A DNA stretch of 11,923 nucleotides, from NCBI GenBank assembly GCA_947303695.1, contig CAMYYX010000049.1, positions 1 to 11,923 of the forward strand, in the 5' to 3' direction. The translations under genes and the position numbers were made by a program. Shown in pieces: positions 5,621-11,923 of this stretch (position 1 is its first letter; every line of letters starts with the position of its first letter). The notes under the pieces were generated by a model. The model did not search any database. It was not told the DNA's origin and was given only the letters and a program-made list of their open reading frames with translations. The stretch comes from an uncultured Prevotellaceae bacterium. Lineage in GTDB: Bacteria > Bacteroidota > Bacteroidia > Bacteroidales > Bacteroidaceae.

Positions 5621-6934
5621 AGCTTTAGCCACTTTCATGAACCCCGCTATATTGGCTCCCTTGACGTAGTTGATATAGCCATCAGGTTGTTTGCCATACT
5701 GAACACATTGTTCATGGATGCCATGCATAATATGGTGCAGACGTTCATCGACTTCCTGTGCACTCCAACTGATATGCATAGCGTTCTGGCTCATTTCCAA
5801 TCCAGATGTCGCCACACCGCCTGCATTGACAGCCTTACCTGGGGCATAGAGTTTCTTGTTTTCGATGAACAGGTCGATTGCTTCAGGCGTACATCCCATA
5901 TTACTGATTTCACCCACACAAATCACTCCATTATTAATCAACATCTGGGCATCCTCGCCATTCAGTTCGTTCTGAGTGGCACAAGGAAGAGCGATGTCGC
6001 ACTTCACCTCCCAAGGACGTTTGCCTGCATAGAATGTGCTACCTGGGAATTGTTCAGCGTAGGGCGCACAGATATCGTTACCGCTTGCACGGAGTTCAAG
6101 GAGATAGTCGATTTTCTCCTCATCAAGTCCGGCTGGGTCGTAGATGTAGCCATCCGGTCCTGAAATGGTTATGACTTTGGCCCCCATCTGTGTCGCTTTC
6201 TTAGCAGCACCCCAAGCGACATTTCCGAAACCAGAAATAGCTACCGTCTTTCCTTTTATATCGATGCCCTGATCTTGCAGCATTTCGCGCACGAAATAGA
6301 GTCCACCGAATCCTGTAGCCTCAGGACGGACTAGCGAACCGCCGTATTCTAGTCCTTTACCTGTAAGCACACCGCTCCAGTCGCGTGTCAGTTTCTTGTA
6401 CTCGCCAAACAGATAGCCGATTTCGCGTGCTCCCACACCGATATCGCCTGCAGGGATGTCGATTTCCGGACCGATGTAGCGATAGAGTTCACTCATGTAT
6501 GCCTGACAGAAACGCATGACTTCGGCGTCGCTCTTACCACGAATGCTGAAGTCCGATCCTCCCTTGCCTCCACCCATCGGGAGTGTGGTGAGGGCATTCT
6601 TGAATGTCTGCTCAAATCCCAGAAACTTCAGGATACTAAGGTTTACTGATGCATGAAAACGCAGTCCGCCCTTATAAGGACCGATAGCGCTGTTGAACTG
6701 TACACGATAGCCGAGATTGACCTGCACCTCGCCCTTATCGTCTACCCAAGGTACACGGAAGGTGATGATGCGTTCGGGTTCCACAAGGCGTTCGATGATT
6801 TTCACACGCTCGAATTCTGGATGACGGTTGTAAACATCTTCGATTGACAGCAACACTTCCTTCACTGCCTGCAGATATTCTTTTTCTCCAGGATGCTTGG
6901 CTTCGAGTTGAGCCATAAGTTTATTAATATCCAT
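5597..6934 (-). CDS. Glutamate dehydrogenase (hexameric, NAD(P)-dependent)
   Basis: The 445-residue protein is full length for the hexameric GDH family and catalyses interconversion of glutamate with 2-oxoglutarate and ammonium in the cytosol. The substrate domain shows GPYKGG (Lys88), TFKNAL (Lys112), the catalytic lysine in GGGKGG (Lys124) and PAGDIG with Asp164. The Rossmann domain has SGFGNVAWG (234-242) followed by ISGPDGYIYDP. That last stretch resembles, from memory, the NAD-linked clostridial and Porphyromonas enzymes more than the typical enterobacterial NADP enzyme, so cofactor preference is uncertain. The ATG at 6934 gives the usual N-terminus. The gene starts only 29 bp after the metallopeptidase stop and no TAnnTTTG box is seen in that gap, so it is probably transcribed with the upstream genes or from an undetected internal promoter. 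It converges on the EEP gene with a 3-bp gap. Confidence 0.95.
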   Translation of the reverse strand: MDINKLMAQLEAKHPGEKEYLQAVKEVLLSIEDVYNRHPEFERVKIIERLVEPERIITFRVPWVDDKGEVQVNLGYRVQFNSAIGPYKGGLRFHASVNLSILKFLGFEQTFKNALTTLPMGGGKGGSDFSIRGKSDAEVMRFCQAYMSELYRYIGPEIDIPAGDIGVGAREIGYLFGEYKKLTRDWSGVLTGKGLEYGGSLVRPEATGFGGLYFVREMLQDQGIDIKGKTVAISGFGNVAWGAAKKATQMGAKVITISGPDGYIYDPAGLDEEKIDYLLELRASGNDICAPYAEQFPGSTFYAGKRPWEVKCDIALPCATQNELNGEDAQMLINNGVICVGEISNMGCTPEAIDLFIENKKLYAPGKAVNAGGVATSGLEMSQNAMHISWSAQEVDERLHHIMHGIHEQCVQYGKQPDGYINYVKGANIAGFMKVAKAMMAQGIV

Positions 6935-6963
6935 AGTTGCTTTTAATTAAGATTATCAAAATT

Positions 6964-8925
6964 CTATTCTGTAATGGTCACTGTGATGGTACAATTAGCG
7001 TAATACGTCTTTCCTTCAGGGTCGTTCGCAGGTCGATAGCGGATACCCATCGGGATGACGAAGGAATCGCCTGGATGAACCGCCTTGTTATTGGCGATGA
7101 GGTAGAATCCTTTGTAATACGACATATACGATGCATAGATAACGATATTGTCATCCGTATCGGAATAGTCAGCCACAGAACCATCACGATAGAAGCAATA
7201 GAGGTTATTGGTTGTTCCCTCAATGATGGTTCCGTCCTTATCCTTCACAAAGGTACAGAATTCATCTTGTGGATTATTCTTTGTATCTCGCACCTGATCT
7301 GCACTCACTTTGAACGCCTGACTTACAACATCGTAGTTAAGAGGCGCTCTGGCATATAGCGTACCCGACTCGGCATACTGAATGCTTGCATTCAATTGCA
7401 AGTCTATATCTTCAGGGTCGCCTGTCAGAACAAAGTAGCCACTTCGGTCGGTCTCTTCGAACTGCACCTGATAAGGCCATTGCTCGTCGTTCGAAGTATT
7501 ATCATCCCAAGGATGACGCCAATGCTCGACGGGAGCGCCACTCACCACAAACCACAGTTTCTGGACATCATCGGGCATCACGAGTTCTGCGGTACCCTCC
7601 GACTCACGTTTCATCTCTCCATAGAAACGAGTACCATCATTCCCCAGAGCCACAAAGCCGTAACGCCAACCAGCTTTCGCCACATTCACCTTACGATACC
7701 CATCAGCTCCCGCTATTCCCTTGAAATGTGCCTTCACCACCGTTCCTTTGGGACGAACCGTAAGCGGAATGGCATTGTAGCCATAGTTCTGCGGGCATTG
7801 TTTCTCATCCACCTGCCATATCTTATTCGTCTCATCGACCCGTGTCATTTCGGTCGTTTGAGTCATCTTGTTCGCTCCGAGTTCACGGATGTCATCAATA
7901 TCCCAAGTCACAGAACGTGCAGCAAAATCATACATCTCATCATTAAAGGCACTCTGGTCAATACCCGTCAAACGTTTATAGGTCTCAACAGGGTCTTCAG
8001 GCTTGGTCGATTCCCGCCACATACGCCCGATGAACTTAGCACCATGCAGCATTGCCCAATAATCCTGGATGTAATGATTATAATAGCGCCATTCCTCATG
8101 AAGCAGGTTCAGATGGAAGTATCCTGGCGAATAGTAGCCGCTGAACTTCTCCCTTGGATAGCAACGGAAAGCCTGCCATTGAGCACAACTCTCCCACCAT
8201 CCACAACCGCCAGATGCATTATCGCCGAACCCATAGCGCCAACCATGAGTCGTTCCAAGATCGCAACTCACAATATATTGGAACGAGTGTCCTATCTCAT
8301 GAGCAAGGGTCGACGGAGAGTTGACTGCGCTATAATTGCACCACAAAGCACCGATTTTGTCATCATACCCCGAACCTGTTGCCAGCCATGTAGCATCGGA
8401 ATTGACATAAATCTCCAGCTTATAGGTATCGACCGTCTTGGAATTGCCCACGAAAGCAAAACCAAGCGAATCTGTGTACATCTTGAAGAAGTACTCGGCA
8501 TTCTCCAACAACGTATTCGGATTGAAACGTGCTGAACCGTTACCTCTGATAGGATCGGTTCCGAAACCGCTATCCCAGAAGATGATGAAATGCTCGGATT
8601 CACGGCTGCGTGCCCAACACCACTTGCTCGACGGATTGTCGAAATCCATCGTATTCAGTTCACGGGGTTTATAGATACCAAGTCCGGGATCATGGAAGGT
8701 ATAGTAGTCGTATTTTGACGAATAGACACGTGAGAACGTAGTTCCGTCGTTCTTGTAGAATGTCATCTTCATCTTCGTGAAGCACACACTGTCCACATCA
8801 CTCATATCGATTGCCTGGTGTTCCCCAAAGCGGTCAGGATTGTGGAACCACAATGTCTGCTGAGCAGATGCCGAGCAGAACGTGCCAAGGATGACACACA
8901 ATAATAAGAAGAGCCTCTGTTTCAT
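6964..8925 (-). CDS. Secreted DUF6055-type putative zinc metallopeptidase
   Basis: With the ATG at 8925 the protein has 653 residues and a clean signal peptide, MKQRLFLLLCVILGTFCSASA. A purine-rich AAAAAAGAG precedes this ATG. An alternative ATG at 8952 adds nine residues and lies 2 nt after the preceding stop. Residues 30-55 resemble the short beta module of the neighbouring small protein (DMSDVDSVCF). The central part (about 100-350) carries an HEIGH zinc-binding motif (His209, Glu210, His213) and a downstream WWESCAQW whose Glu245 could be the third ligand, as in gluzincins. This arrangement is typical of DUF6055 proteins. A beta-rich region follows, then a C-terminal domain (about 516-651) that I tentatively liken to DUF4859. 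Proteolysis is inferred from the motif, not demonstrated for the family here. It follows the small T9SS-tail-like gene and is followed 29 bp later by gdhA. No T9SS tail is seen at its own C-terminus. Confidence 0.8.
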   Translation of the reverse strand: MKQRLFLLLCVILGTFCSASAQQTLWFHNPDRFGEHQAIDMSDVDSVCFTKMKMTFYKNDGTTFSRVYSSKYDYYTFHDPGLGIYKPRELNTMDFDNPSSKWCWARSRESEHFIIFWDSGFGTDPIRGNGSARFNPNTLLENAEYFFKMYTDSLGFAFVGNSKTVDTYKLEIYVNSDATWLATGSGYDDKIGALWCNYSAVNSPSTLAHEIGHSFQYIVSCDLGTTHGWRYGFGDNASGGCGWWESCAQWQAFRCYPREKFSGYYSPGYFHLNLLHEEWRYYNHYIQDYWAMLHGAKFIGRMWRESTKPEDPVETYKRLTGIDQSAFNDEMYDFAARSVTWDIDDIRELGANKMTQTTEMTRVDETNKIWQVDEKQCPQNYGYNAIPLTVRPKGTVVKAHFKGIAGADGYRKVNVAKAGWRYGFVALGNDGTRFYGEMKRESEGTAELVMPDDVQKLWFVVSGAPVEHWRHPWDDNTSNDEQWPYQVQFEETDRSGYFVLTGDPEDIDLQLNASIQYAESGTLYARAPLNYDVVSQAFKVSADQVRDTKNNPQDEFCTFVKDKDGTIIEGTTNNLYCFYRDGSVADYSDTDDNIVIYASYMSYYKGFYLIANNKAVHPGDSFVIPMGIRYRPANDPEGKTYYANCTITVTITE

Positions 8926-8954
8926 GCCACACTCTTTTTTCTGGTTGAACATGC

Positions 8955-9401
8955 TTATTTCTTGAGGAATTTAAATGACGACTTGCCAATCTTCACGACG
9001 TAAGAGCCTTTCGCGAGACCTTCCGTGTCAACCGTCGTCATACCGGCAGCCTGACTCACTTTCGCCTTCATCTTCACTCCATTCATGGCATACACTTCAA
9101 CCGTCTTGTTCCCCTCAACGACCAGCGACTGACCATCGAACTTCACCTTCTTCTCAGCCATCACAGCCTCAATACCGCTTGGGTCGTCGGTCTGTGAGAT
9201 GTAGAAATGGTCAACATCTTCAAAGCTGAATGCCTGCGTGTCGATAAGCACTTTTCCGTTCTCCATACGCATGACAGGTTTGTCGTCGAGCAGGAAATAA
9301 ATCTTCGTACTGTCGCTAAGCACCAGCACCAAACTCCTTGCACTTGCTGAGACTGATGCCAGCAACGCAAGCGTGCAAATTAGGATTGTTTTCTTCATCA
9401 T
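8955..9401 (-). CDS. Small exported protein with a type IX secretion-like C-terminal tail, 148 aa
   Basis: A signal peptide (MMKKTILICTLALLASVSASA) is followed by a beta-rich module (about 23-70: VLVLSDSTKIYFLLDD, KPVMRMENGKVLI, SFEDVDHFYIS). Small Bacteroidota exported proteins often carry such a module. After a linker (71-95) comes a tail (about 100-148) with VEVYAMNGVKM, DTEGLAKGSYVVKI and a terminal KFLKK. That is the pattern of the Por-type/T9SS C-terminal sorting domain (a YxxxG segment, a LxxGxYxVxI strand and a basic end). Whether a functional T9SS exists cannot be judged from this window. ATG codons at 9401 and 9398 are both possible. It lies 28 bp after the DUF4369 lipoprotein gene and 2-29 bp before the metallopeptidase gene, so it is very probably in one operon. 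The biochemical role is unknown; an adaptor or envelope anchor for its neighbour is a guess. Confidence 0.78.
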   Translation of the reverse strand: MMKKTILICTLALLASVSASARSLVLVLSDSTKIYFLLDDKPVMRMENGKVLIDTQAFSFEDVDHFYISQTDDPSGIEAVMAEKKVKFDGQSLVVEGNKTVEVYAMNGVKMKAKVSQAAGMTTVDTEGLAKGSYVVKIGKSSFKFLKK

Positions 9402-9429
9402 TGTATTTTAGTTGATAGATTATGAATCT

Positions 9430-10197
9430 TTACTCCTGTTCCGTTTCCGGATACAGCAAGTCGTGAGCAATCTTGCCATAAAAGCTTTGCTTTGCACGGT
9501 CAGAGAACTGCTCATAAACGGGGCGCTCTTTTTCAGACAGATAGTTCATGTTATCCAGCATCAGCAAAGGTCCCCACCACGAATCCCTGTTCTCGAGAAA
9601 ACAGTTATTGTAAACCTTCTTCACGGTTTCTGTGAATTCATTCTCAGCAGCTATCATCTCCTTTCCTCGTTTTGTGGCCAAGACCGAATCCCGTTGCGCT
9701 TGACTGGTAGCCTTACCCATTGCCTCCAACACGTCTGCAAACTTGTTCTGATAGTGTGGAGCAATATTATTCAGTCGACTTATATCCGGATTTCGTCGTT
9801 CATATTCCTGATGCATCTCACTACCTTTCACCTGCACGTTGCTGAACGTATAATAAAGCGTTCCGTCGCGGTTCAGATGCTTCTCTGCTGTAGCCTTCAC
9901 CTTCACATGGTCACCTCGATCAGCCATCACCTTCAACCAACCAGCGGTTTCTTTCACCTTTATATAATACATGCGAGGACCTTCCCCTATGAAGCGAAAC
10001 TTCGCTGCTCCGTTGTCAATGATAGCAGTCGCCAAGTCGGGTTCCTCCGCATGCGTACATCCCAGCGAAACGCTCAGTTCCTTACCATCATCTATACCCT
10101 CAGCAGCAAGCGCAATCACCACTTCATTCTTATCAGGACTACATGCAAATAATGCCATGCACAATCCTACCAGATGCAAAACTCGTCTTATCTTCAT
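9430..10197 (-). CDS. DUF4369 lipoprotein without a thioredoxin domain
   Basis: MKIRRVLHLVGLCMALFAC gives a lipoprotein signal peptide with the lipidated Cys19 in LFAC. Residues of roughly 23-115 form a beta-rich DUF4369-type domain (VVIALAAEGIDDGKELSVSL, GEGPRMYYIKVKETAGWLKVMADRGDHVKV). A helical part follows, ending in EKERPVYEQFSDRAKQSFYGKIA. In most relatives this helical part leads directly into a TlpA/ResA-type thioredoxin domain with a CxxC motif. Here the protein stops after PETEQE at 255 residues and no CxxC is present. It is therefore the N-terminal half of the usual architecture, either a natural single-domain form or an ancient truncation; no downstream thioredoxin remnant is seen. 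It is the first gene of the metallopeptidase/gdhA run and has its own promoter at 10221-10269. An envelope location, anchored by lipid, is likely. Confidence 0.85.
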   Translation of the reverse strand: MKIRRVLHLVGLCMALFACSPDKNEVVIALAAEGIDDGKELSVSLGCTHAEEPDLATAIIDNGAAKFRFIGEGPRMYYIKVKETAGWLKVMADRGDHVKVKATAEKHLNRDGTLYYTFSNVQVKGSEMHQEYERRNPDISRLNNIAPHYQNKFADVLEAMGKATSQAQRDSVLATKRGKEMIAAENEFTETVKKVYNNCFLENRDSWWGPLLMLDNMNYLSEKERPVYEQFSDRAKQSFYGKIAHDLLYPETEQE

Positions 10198-10220
10198 AAA
10201 TTAGTTATTGGTTTCGATGG

Positions 10221-10269
10221 CAAAGATACGAATTATTTACCATTTAACCATTTACTATTTACTATTTTT
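10221..10269 (-). promoter_or_regulatory. Bacteroidota promoter with heptad-repeat upstream region for the DUF4369-metallopeptidase-gdhA operon
   Basis: The minus-strand -7 box is TATCTTTG (10228-10221). Six nucleotides further upstream begins a repeat block reading on the plus strand ATTTACC, ATTTAACC, ATTTACT, ATTTACT (10235-10263) and then a T-run. Unit order, the 8-nt second unit and the 6-nt spacing are the same as in the promoter at 2016-2064. The -33 region (ATGG at 10251-10248) is a poor match. The leader before the ATG at 10197 would be only about 17 nt. Confidence 0.65.
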
Positions 10270-10291
10270 TTCATTTTTCCTATAAAACCCA

Positions 10292-10318
10292 TTGAAACCT
10301 TTGAAACTCTTGAAACCT
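10292..10318. repeat. 9-bp tandem triplicate after the PI-PLC stop
   Basis: TTGAAACCT, TTGAAACTC and TTGAAACCT follow each other at an exact 9-bp period (10292-10318) and abut the TAA stop of the PI-PLC gene (10321-10319). Read from that stop on the minus strand, the array stays in frame as a repeating Arg/Glu-Phe-Gln pattern to a TAG. No hairpin is formed, so it is not an obvious terminator. Confidence 0.6.
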
Positions 10319-11332
10319 TTAAAAGTTTCTATCAATGATCGCTTTGACCAACATTTTGCCTTTCACTTGATAGCCATGACTTTTGTCCACTCCCGCATAA
10401 TCCATCAGCACAATGCCCGTAGGACCGGACGGATGTGTTTCGAAATATCGGAGGAAGGTATCATGGGTATGAGCAGCATTGTCGCGATAACCATTACTGG
10501 TAGAGATTGAATGTCCAAACAGTTTCAGCACTTTTGAATACGCAGAAGCGAAGTTCAGCACCCAGACTACCTCATTCGCATTCGAAGCCTTGTGAGTGGT
10601 ACTGAAATCCAGCATACGCCTGATGGCTGTCGTCTTCATATTCAGCGCCCCTTGAAAATAGGTGGAAGAGAAGTCCTGCATGTACATCCGTCCGCTTGCT
10701 CCACGCTTGCCCGTGATACGTCCCTGAGTCTGATGAAGCCAATCGGTAGAACCTGTCCAATTCCAGAAAATGCCGCCCACAGGACTTTGCGAATAGTGGT
10801 TACGACTCAATATCAAGATTTTGCCTCGCAAATCACCCACCCGGAGATCGGGCTTAAAGTCAGCCAGATAGTGTTGATATTCCTTACGGTTCAATACCTC
10901 CATCAATCGAGGTCCATAGTCATCCTTCACTTTGTCGCCATCGCCCGCATGAAGCAAATGGATGATGATGAATTCGGAAGGATTCGCTTTGAGCCATCCA
11001 CACATCATCGTGAGCACCTCCTCGAAATGCAGTTTCGTCGGTACCATCCCATGATTCAGGCTCATGTATTGCCGATGCATCGCAGGACGGAGGTCGAAAG
11101 CACGGATGCCGACATCCCACAACTGACGGAGGTCGAGGTCCTGCGTTTTGGCAAACTTATTACCAATCAACCCATTCAGCCTTGCCCATCCACTACCTGT
11201 AGCGGCATCATGCGCACCCGGAATTGACACTTCGGCCACGTATTTGTCATCAGCCAGACGCGCCATCCAGTTTTCAGCTTGGGCATTCAGCGCAAACAAA
11301 ACCACCAGCAAGAATCCAATTCTACGCATCAT
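10319..11332 (-). CDS. Secreted PI-PLC X-domain phosphodiesterase
   Basis: The ATG at 11332 (or the adjacent one at 11329) starts a 337-residue protein with a signal peptide, MMRRIGFLLVVLFALNAQA. A longer frame to 11377 is rejected because that start lies upstream of the promoter's -7 box. The mature part is a phosphatidylinositol-specific phospholipase C X domain. SIPGAHDA carries His41 and Asp42, GIRAFDLR carries Arg82, and LNHGMV carries His94. ANPSEFIIIHL follows the second histidine, as in Bacillus PI-PLC, and GIVLMDYAG near the C-terminus fits the conserved Asp strand. The spacing of the two histidines (53) is close to the 50 I recall for the Bacillus enzyme. Family members cleave phosphatidylinositol or GPI anchors without calcium; the actual substrate here is unknown. 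It forms a single-gene transcript divergent from the formate/nitrite transporter gene. Confidence 0.92.
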   Translation of the reverse strand: MMRRIGFLLVVLFALNAQAENWMARLADDKYVAEVSIPGAHDAATGSGWARLNGLIGNKFAKTQDLDLRQLWDVGIRAFDLRPAMHRQYMSLNHGMVPTKLHFEEVLTMMCGWLKANPSEFIIIHLLHAGDGDKVKDDYGPRLMEVLNRKEYQHYLADFKPDLRVGDLRGKILILSRNHYSQSPVGGIFWNWTGSTDWLHQTQGRITGKRGASGRMYMQDFSSTYFQGALNMKTTAIRRMLDFSTTHKASNANEVVWVLNFASAYSKVLKLFGHSISTSNGYRDNAAHTHDTFLRYFETHPSGPTGIVLMDYAGVDKSHGYQVKGKMLVKAIIDRNF

Positions 11333-11347
11333 CGTATCTTTTATTTG

Positions 11348-11380
11348 CAAAAGTAATAAATAATTATCAATTGTCAATTG
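11348..11380 (-). promoter_or_regulatory. Promoter of the PI-PLC gene
   Basis: On the minus strand, TACTTTTG (11355-11348) fits the -7 consensus. ATTG (11378-11375) lies exactly 19 nt upstream as the -33 element. The expected start, near 11341, leaves a leader of only about 10 nt before the ATG at 11332. Its -33 element is one half of the palindrome CAATTG shared with the opposite promoter. Confidence 0.6.
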
Positions 11381-11394
11381 TCAATTATCAATTA
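11367..11394. repeat. Four 7-bp repeats (TCAATTR) in the divergent promoter
   Basis: TCAATTG, TCAATTG, TCAATTA and TCAATTA stand head to tail at an exact 7-bp period (11367-11394). They contain two CAATTG palindromes; the second (11375-11380) is placed symmetrically between the two -7 boxes. Gain or loss of a unit would change the -33/-7 spacing on one side. Confidence 0.75.
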
Positions 11395-11407
11395 TTTTGT
11401 AATTTTG
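11377..11407 (+). promoter_or_regulatory. Promoter of the formate/nitrite transporter gene
   Basis: A -7 box TAATTTTG (11400-11407) follows ATTG (11377-11380) at a 19-nt gap. The transcript would start near 11413, with a leader of about 40 nt before the ATG at 11452. The -33 element overlaps that of the divergent PI-PLC promoter. Confidence 0.6.
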
Positions 11408-11451
11408 CAAGCAAATTCATCAAATCATTATTTCATTTACCAAATTTCGTC

Positions 11452-11923
11452 ATGAAAGACTTTATCGCAACGCTACGCAGTAGCATCATGGCCGGTATCT
11501 GTATCGGTATTGCAGGCTTTGGCTACCTGATGAGCAAAGACATCATCGGCATCGTGCTCTTTACATTCGGCCTGTTGGCTGTAGTACATTATGGATTCAA
11601 GCTCTTCACAGGCACCGTCGGATTCTGTGGAGGAAGCAAGGGGTTGCCCGTCAGCGAAATCCCCAAGGTATTGCTGGGCAATATCATCGGAACGTTACTC
11701 GTTGCGCTCCTGTCGTACAACTCAGCAGCAGACTTGCAGGATGTAGCACAAGGCATTCTCGAAAGTCGTTTGGCAAACGGTCCTTTGCGTTGCGGATTGC
11801 TCGCCATCGGTTGCGGATTCATCATGACGGCAAGCGTGAAGTTTGCGAAATACGAGAACAAATGGTATCCCCTGCTCTATGGTGTGCCCATCTTCATCGT
11901 TTGCGGATTCCCCCACTGCATCG
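11452..11923 (+). CDS. Formate/nitrite transporter (FNT) family protein, 5' part
   Basis: From the ATG at 11452 the frame stays open to the window edge (157 codons), so the gene is cut at its 3' end. The encoded protein has hydrophobic segments typical of the FNT channel family (FocA/NirC relatives): an N-terminal helix with AGICIGIAGFGYL, then IIGIVLFTFGLLAVVHYGFKLFTGTVGF, LLGNIIGTLLVALL, and CGFIMTASVKFAKY. A final GVPIFIVCGFPHC contains the histidine expected at the pore-lining position (GFxH motif). Family members move formate, nitrite or hydrosulfide across the inner membrane. In a fermentative Bacteroidota formate export/import is plausible, but the substrate cannot be assigned. It lacks a signal peptide, as expected for an inner-membrane protein, and is divergent from the PI-PLC gene. 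Confidence 0.88.
   Translation, partial: MKDFIATLRSSIMAGICIGIAGFGYLMSKDIIGIVLFTFGLLAVVHYGFKLFTGTVGFCGGSKGLPVSEIPKVLLGNIIGTLLVALLSYNSAADLQDVAQGILESRLANGPLRCGLLAIGCGFIMTASVKFAKYENKWYPLLYGVPIFIVCGFPHCI

Noticed and set aside
6937..7359. 140-codon plus-strand frame
   Set aside because: It is antisense to the 3' end of the metallopeptidase gene and lacks any domain or start signal.
7396..8535. 379-codon plus-strand frame
   Set aside because: It lies fully antisense to the metallopeptidase gene, whose signal peptide and HEIGH motif establish the real frame.
11333..11377. 15-residue N-terminal extension of the PI-PLC protein
   Set aside because: It would start upstream of the -7 box and place a poor hydrophobic stretch before the true signal peptide.
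11589..11861. 90-codon minus-strand frame
   Set aside because: It is antisense to the formate/nitrite transporter gene, which has recognisable family motifs.

Overview
The window looks like chromosomal DNA from a Bacteroidota anaerobe, most likely a Bacteroidales/Prevotella-type gut or rumen bacterium. The reasons are Bacteroidota -7 promoter boxes (TAnnTTTG) upstream of several genes, weak or absent Shine-Dalgarno sites, DUF4369 and DUF6055-type exported proteins, and a 445-residue hexameric glutamate dehydrogenase of the Bacteroides/Porphyromonas type. Genus assignment is inference. No rRNA, tRNA, transposase, phage gene or CRISPR array was seen.

Left part (1-2511): an AT-rich, minus-strand cluster of three small orphan genes for envelope proteins. 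They are a three-helix membrane protein (1572-1958), a lipoprotein (839-1483) and a second lipoprotein-like gene (264-782) whose signal peptide is interrupted by an in-frame TGA. A Bacteroidota promoter with a heptad-repeat upstream region (2016-2064) precedes the cluster, and a hairpin terminator (166-205) lies beyond it. The 553-bp divergent intergenic region holds two successive tandem-repeat blocks (21-bp and 22-bp periods).

Middle part (2512-5593, plus strand, higher GC): a secreted GH53 endo-beta-1,4-galactanase, then a nucleotidyltransferase followed immediately by an exported endonuclease/exonuclease/phosphatase-family protein. The GH53 gene and the nucleotidyltransferase gene are preceded by almost identical 42-bp promoters, which suggests co-regulation.

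Right part (5597-11377, minus strand): a tightly spaced run in transcription order of a DUF4369 lipoprotein, a small exported protein with a type IX-secretion-like C-terminal tail, a large secreted DUF6055-type putative zinc metallopeptidase, and glutamate dehydrogenase. Gaps are about 30 bp and the only promoter I see is ahead of the DUF4369 gene, so peptide/host-glycoprotein attack and glutamate metabolism may be transcriptionally coupled. Upstream of it lies a separate minus-strand gene for a secreted PI-PLC X-domain phospholipase.

The PI-PLC gene is divergent from a formate/nitrite-transporter family gene that runs off the right edge. The divergent promoters appear to share one palindromic -33 element inside a heptad repeat. 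No complete novel defence or mobile system is evident. The most unusual signals are regulatory: twin promoters, repeat-cassette promoters, a shared -33 palindrome and palindromic tandem arrays. Others are the broken lipoprotein gene, a 25-nt duplication joining two convergent gene ends, and the unusual metallopeptidase-GDH operon.
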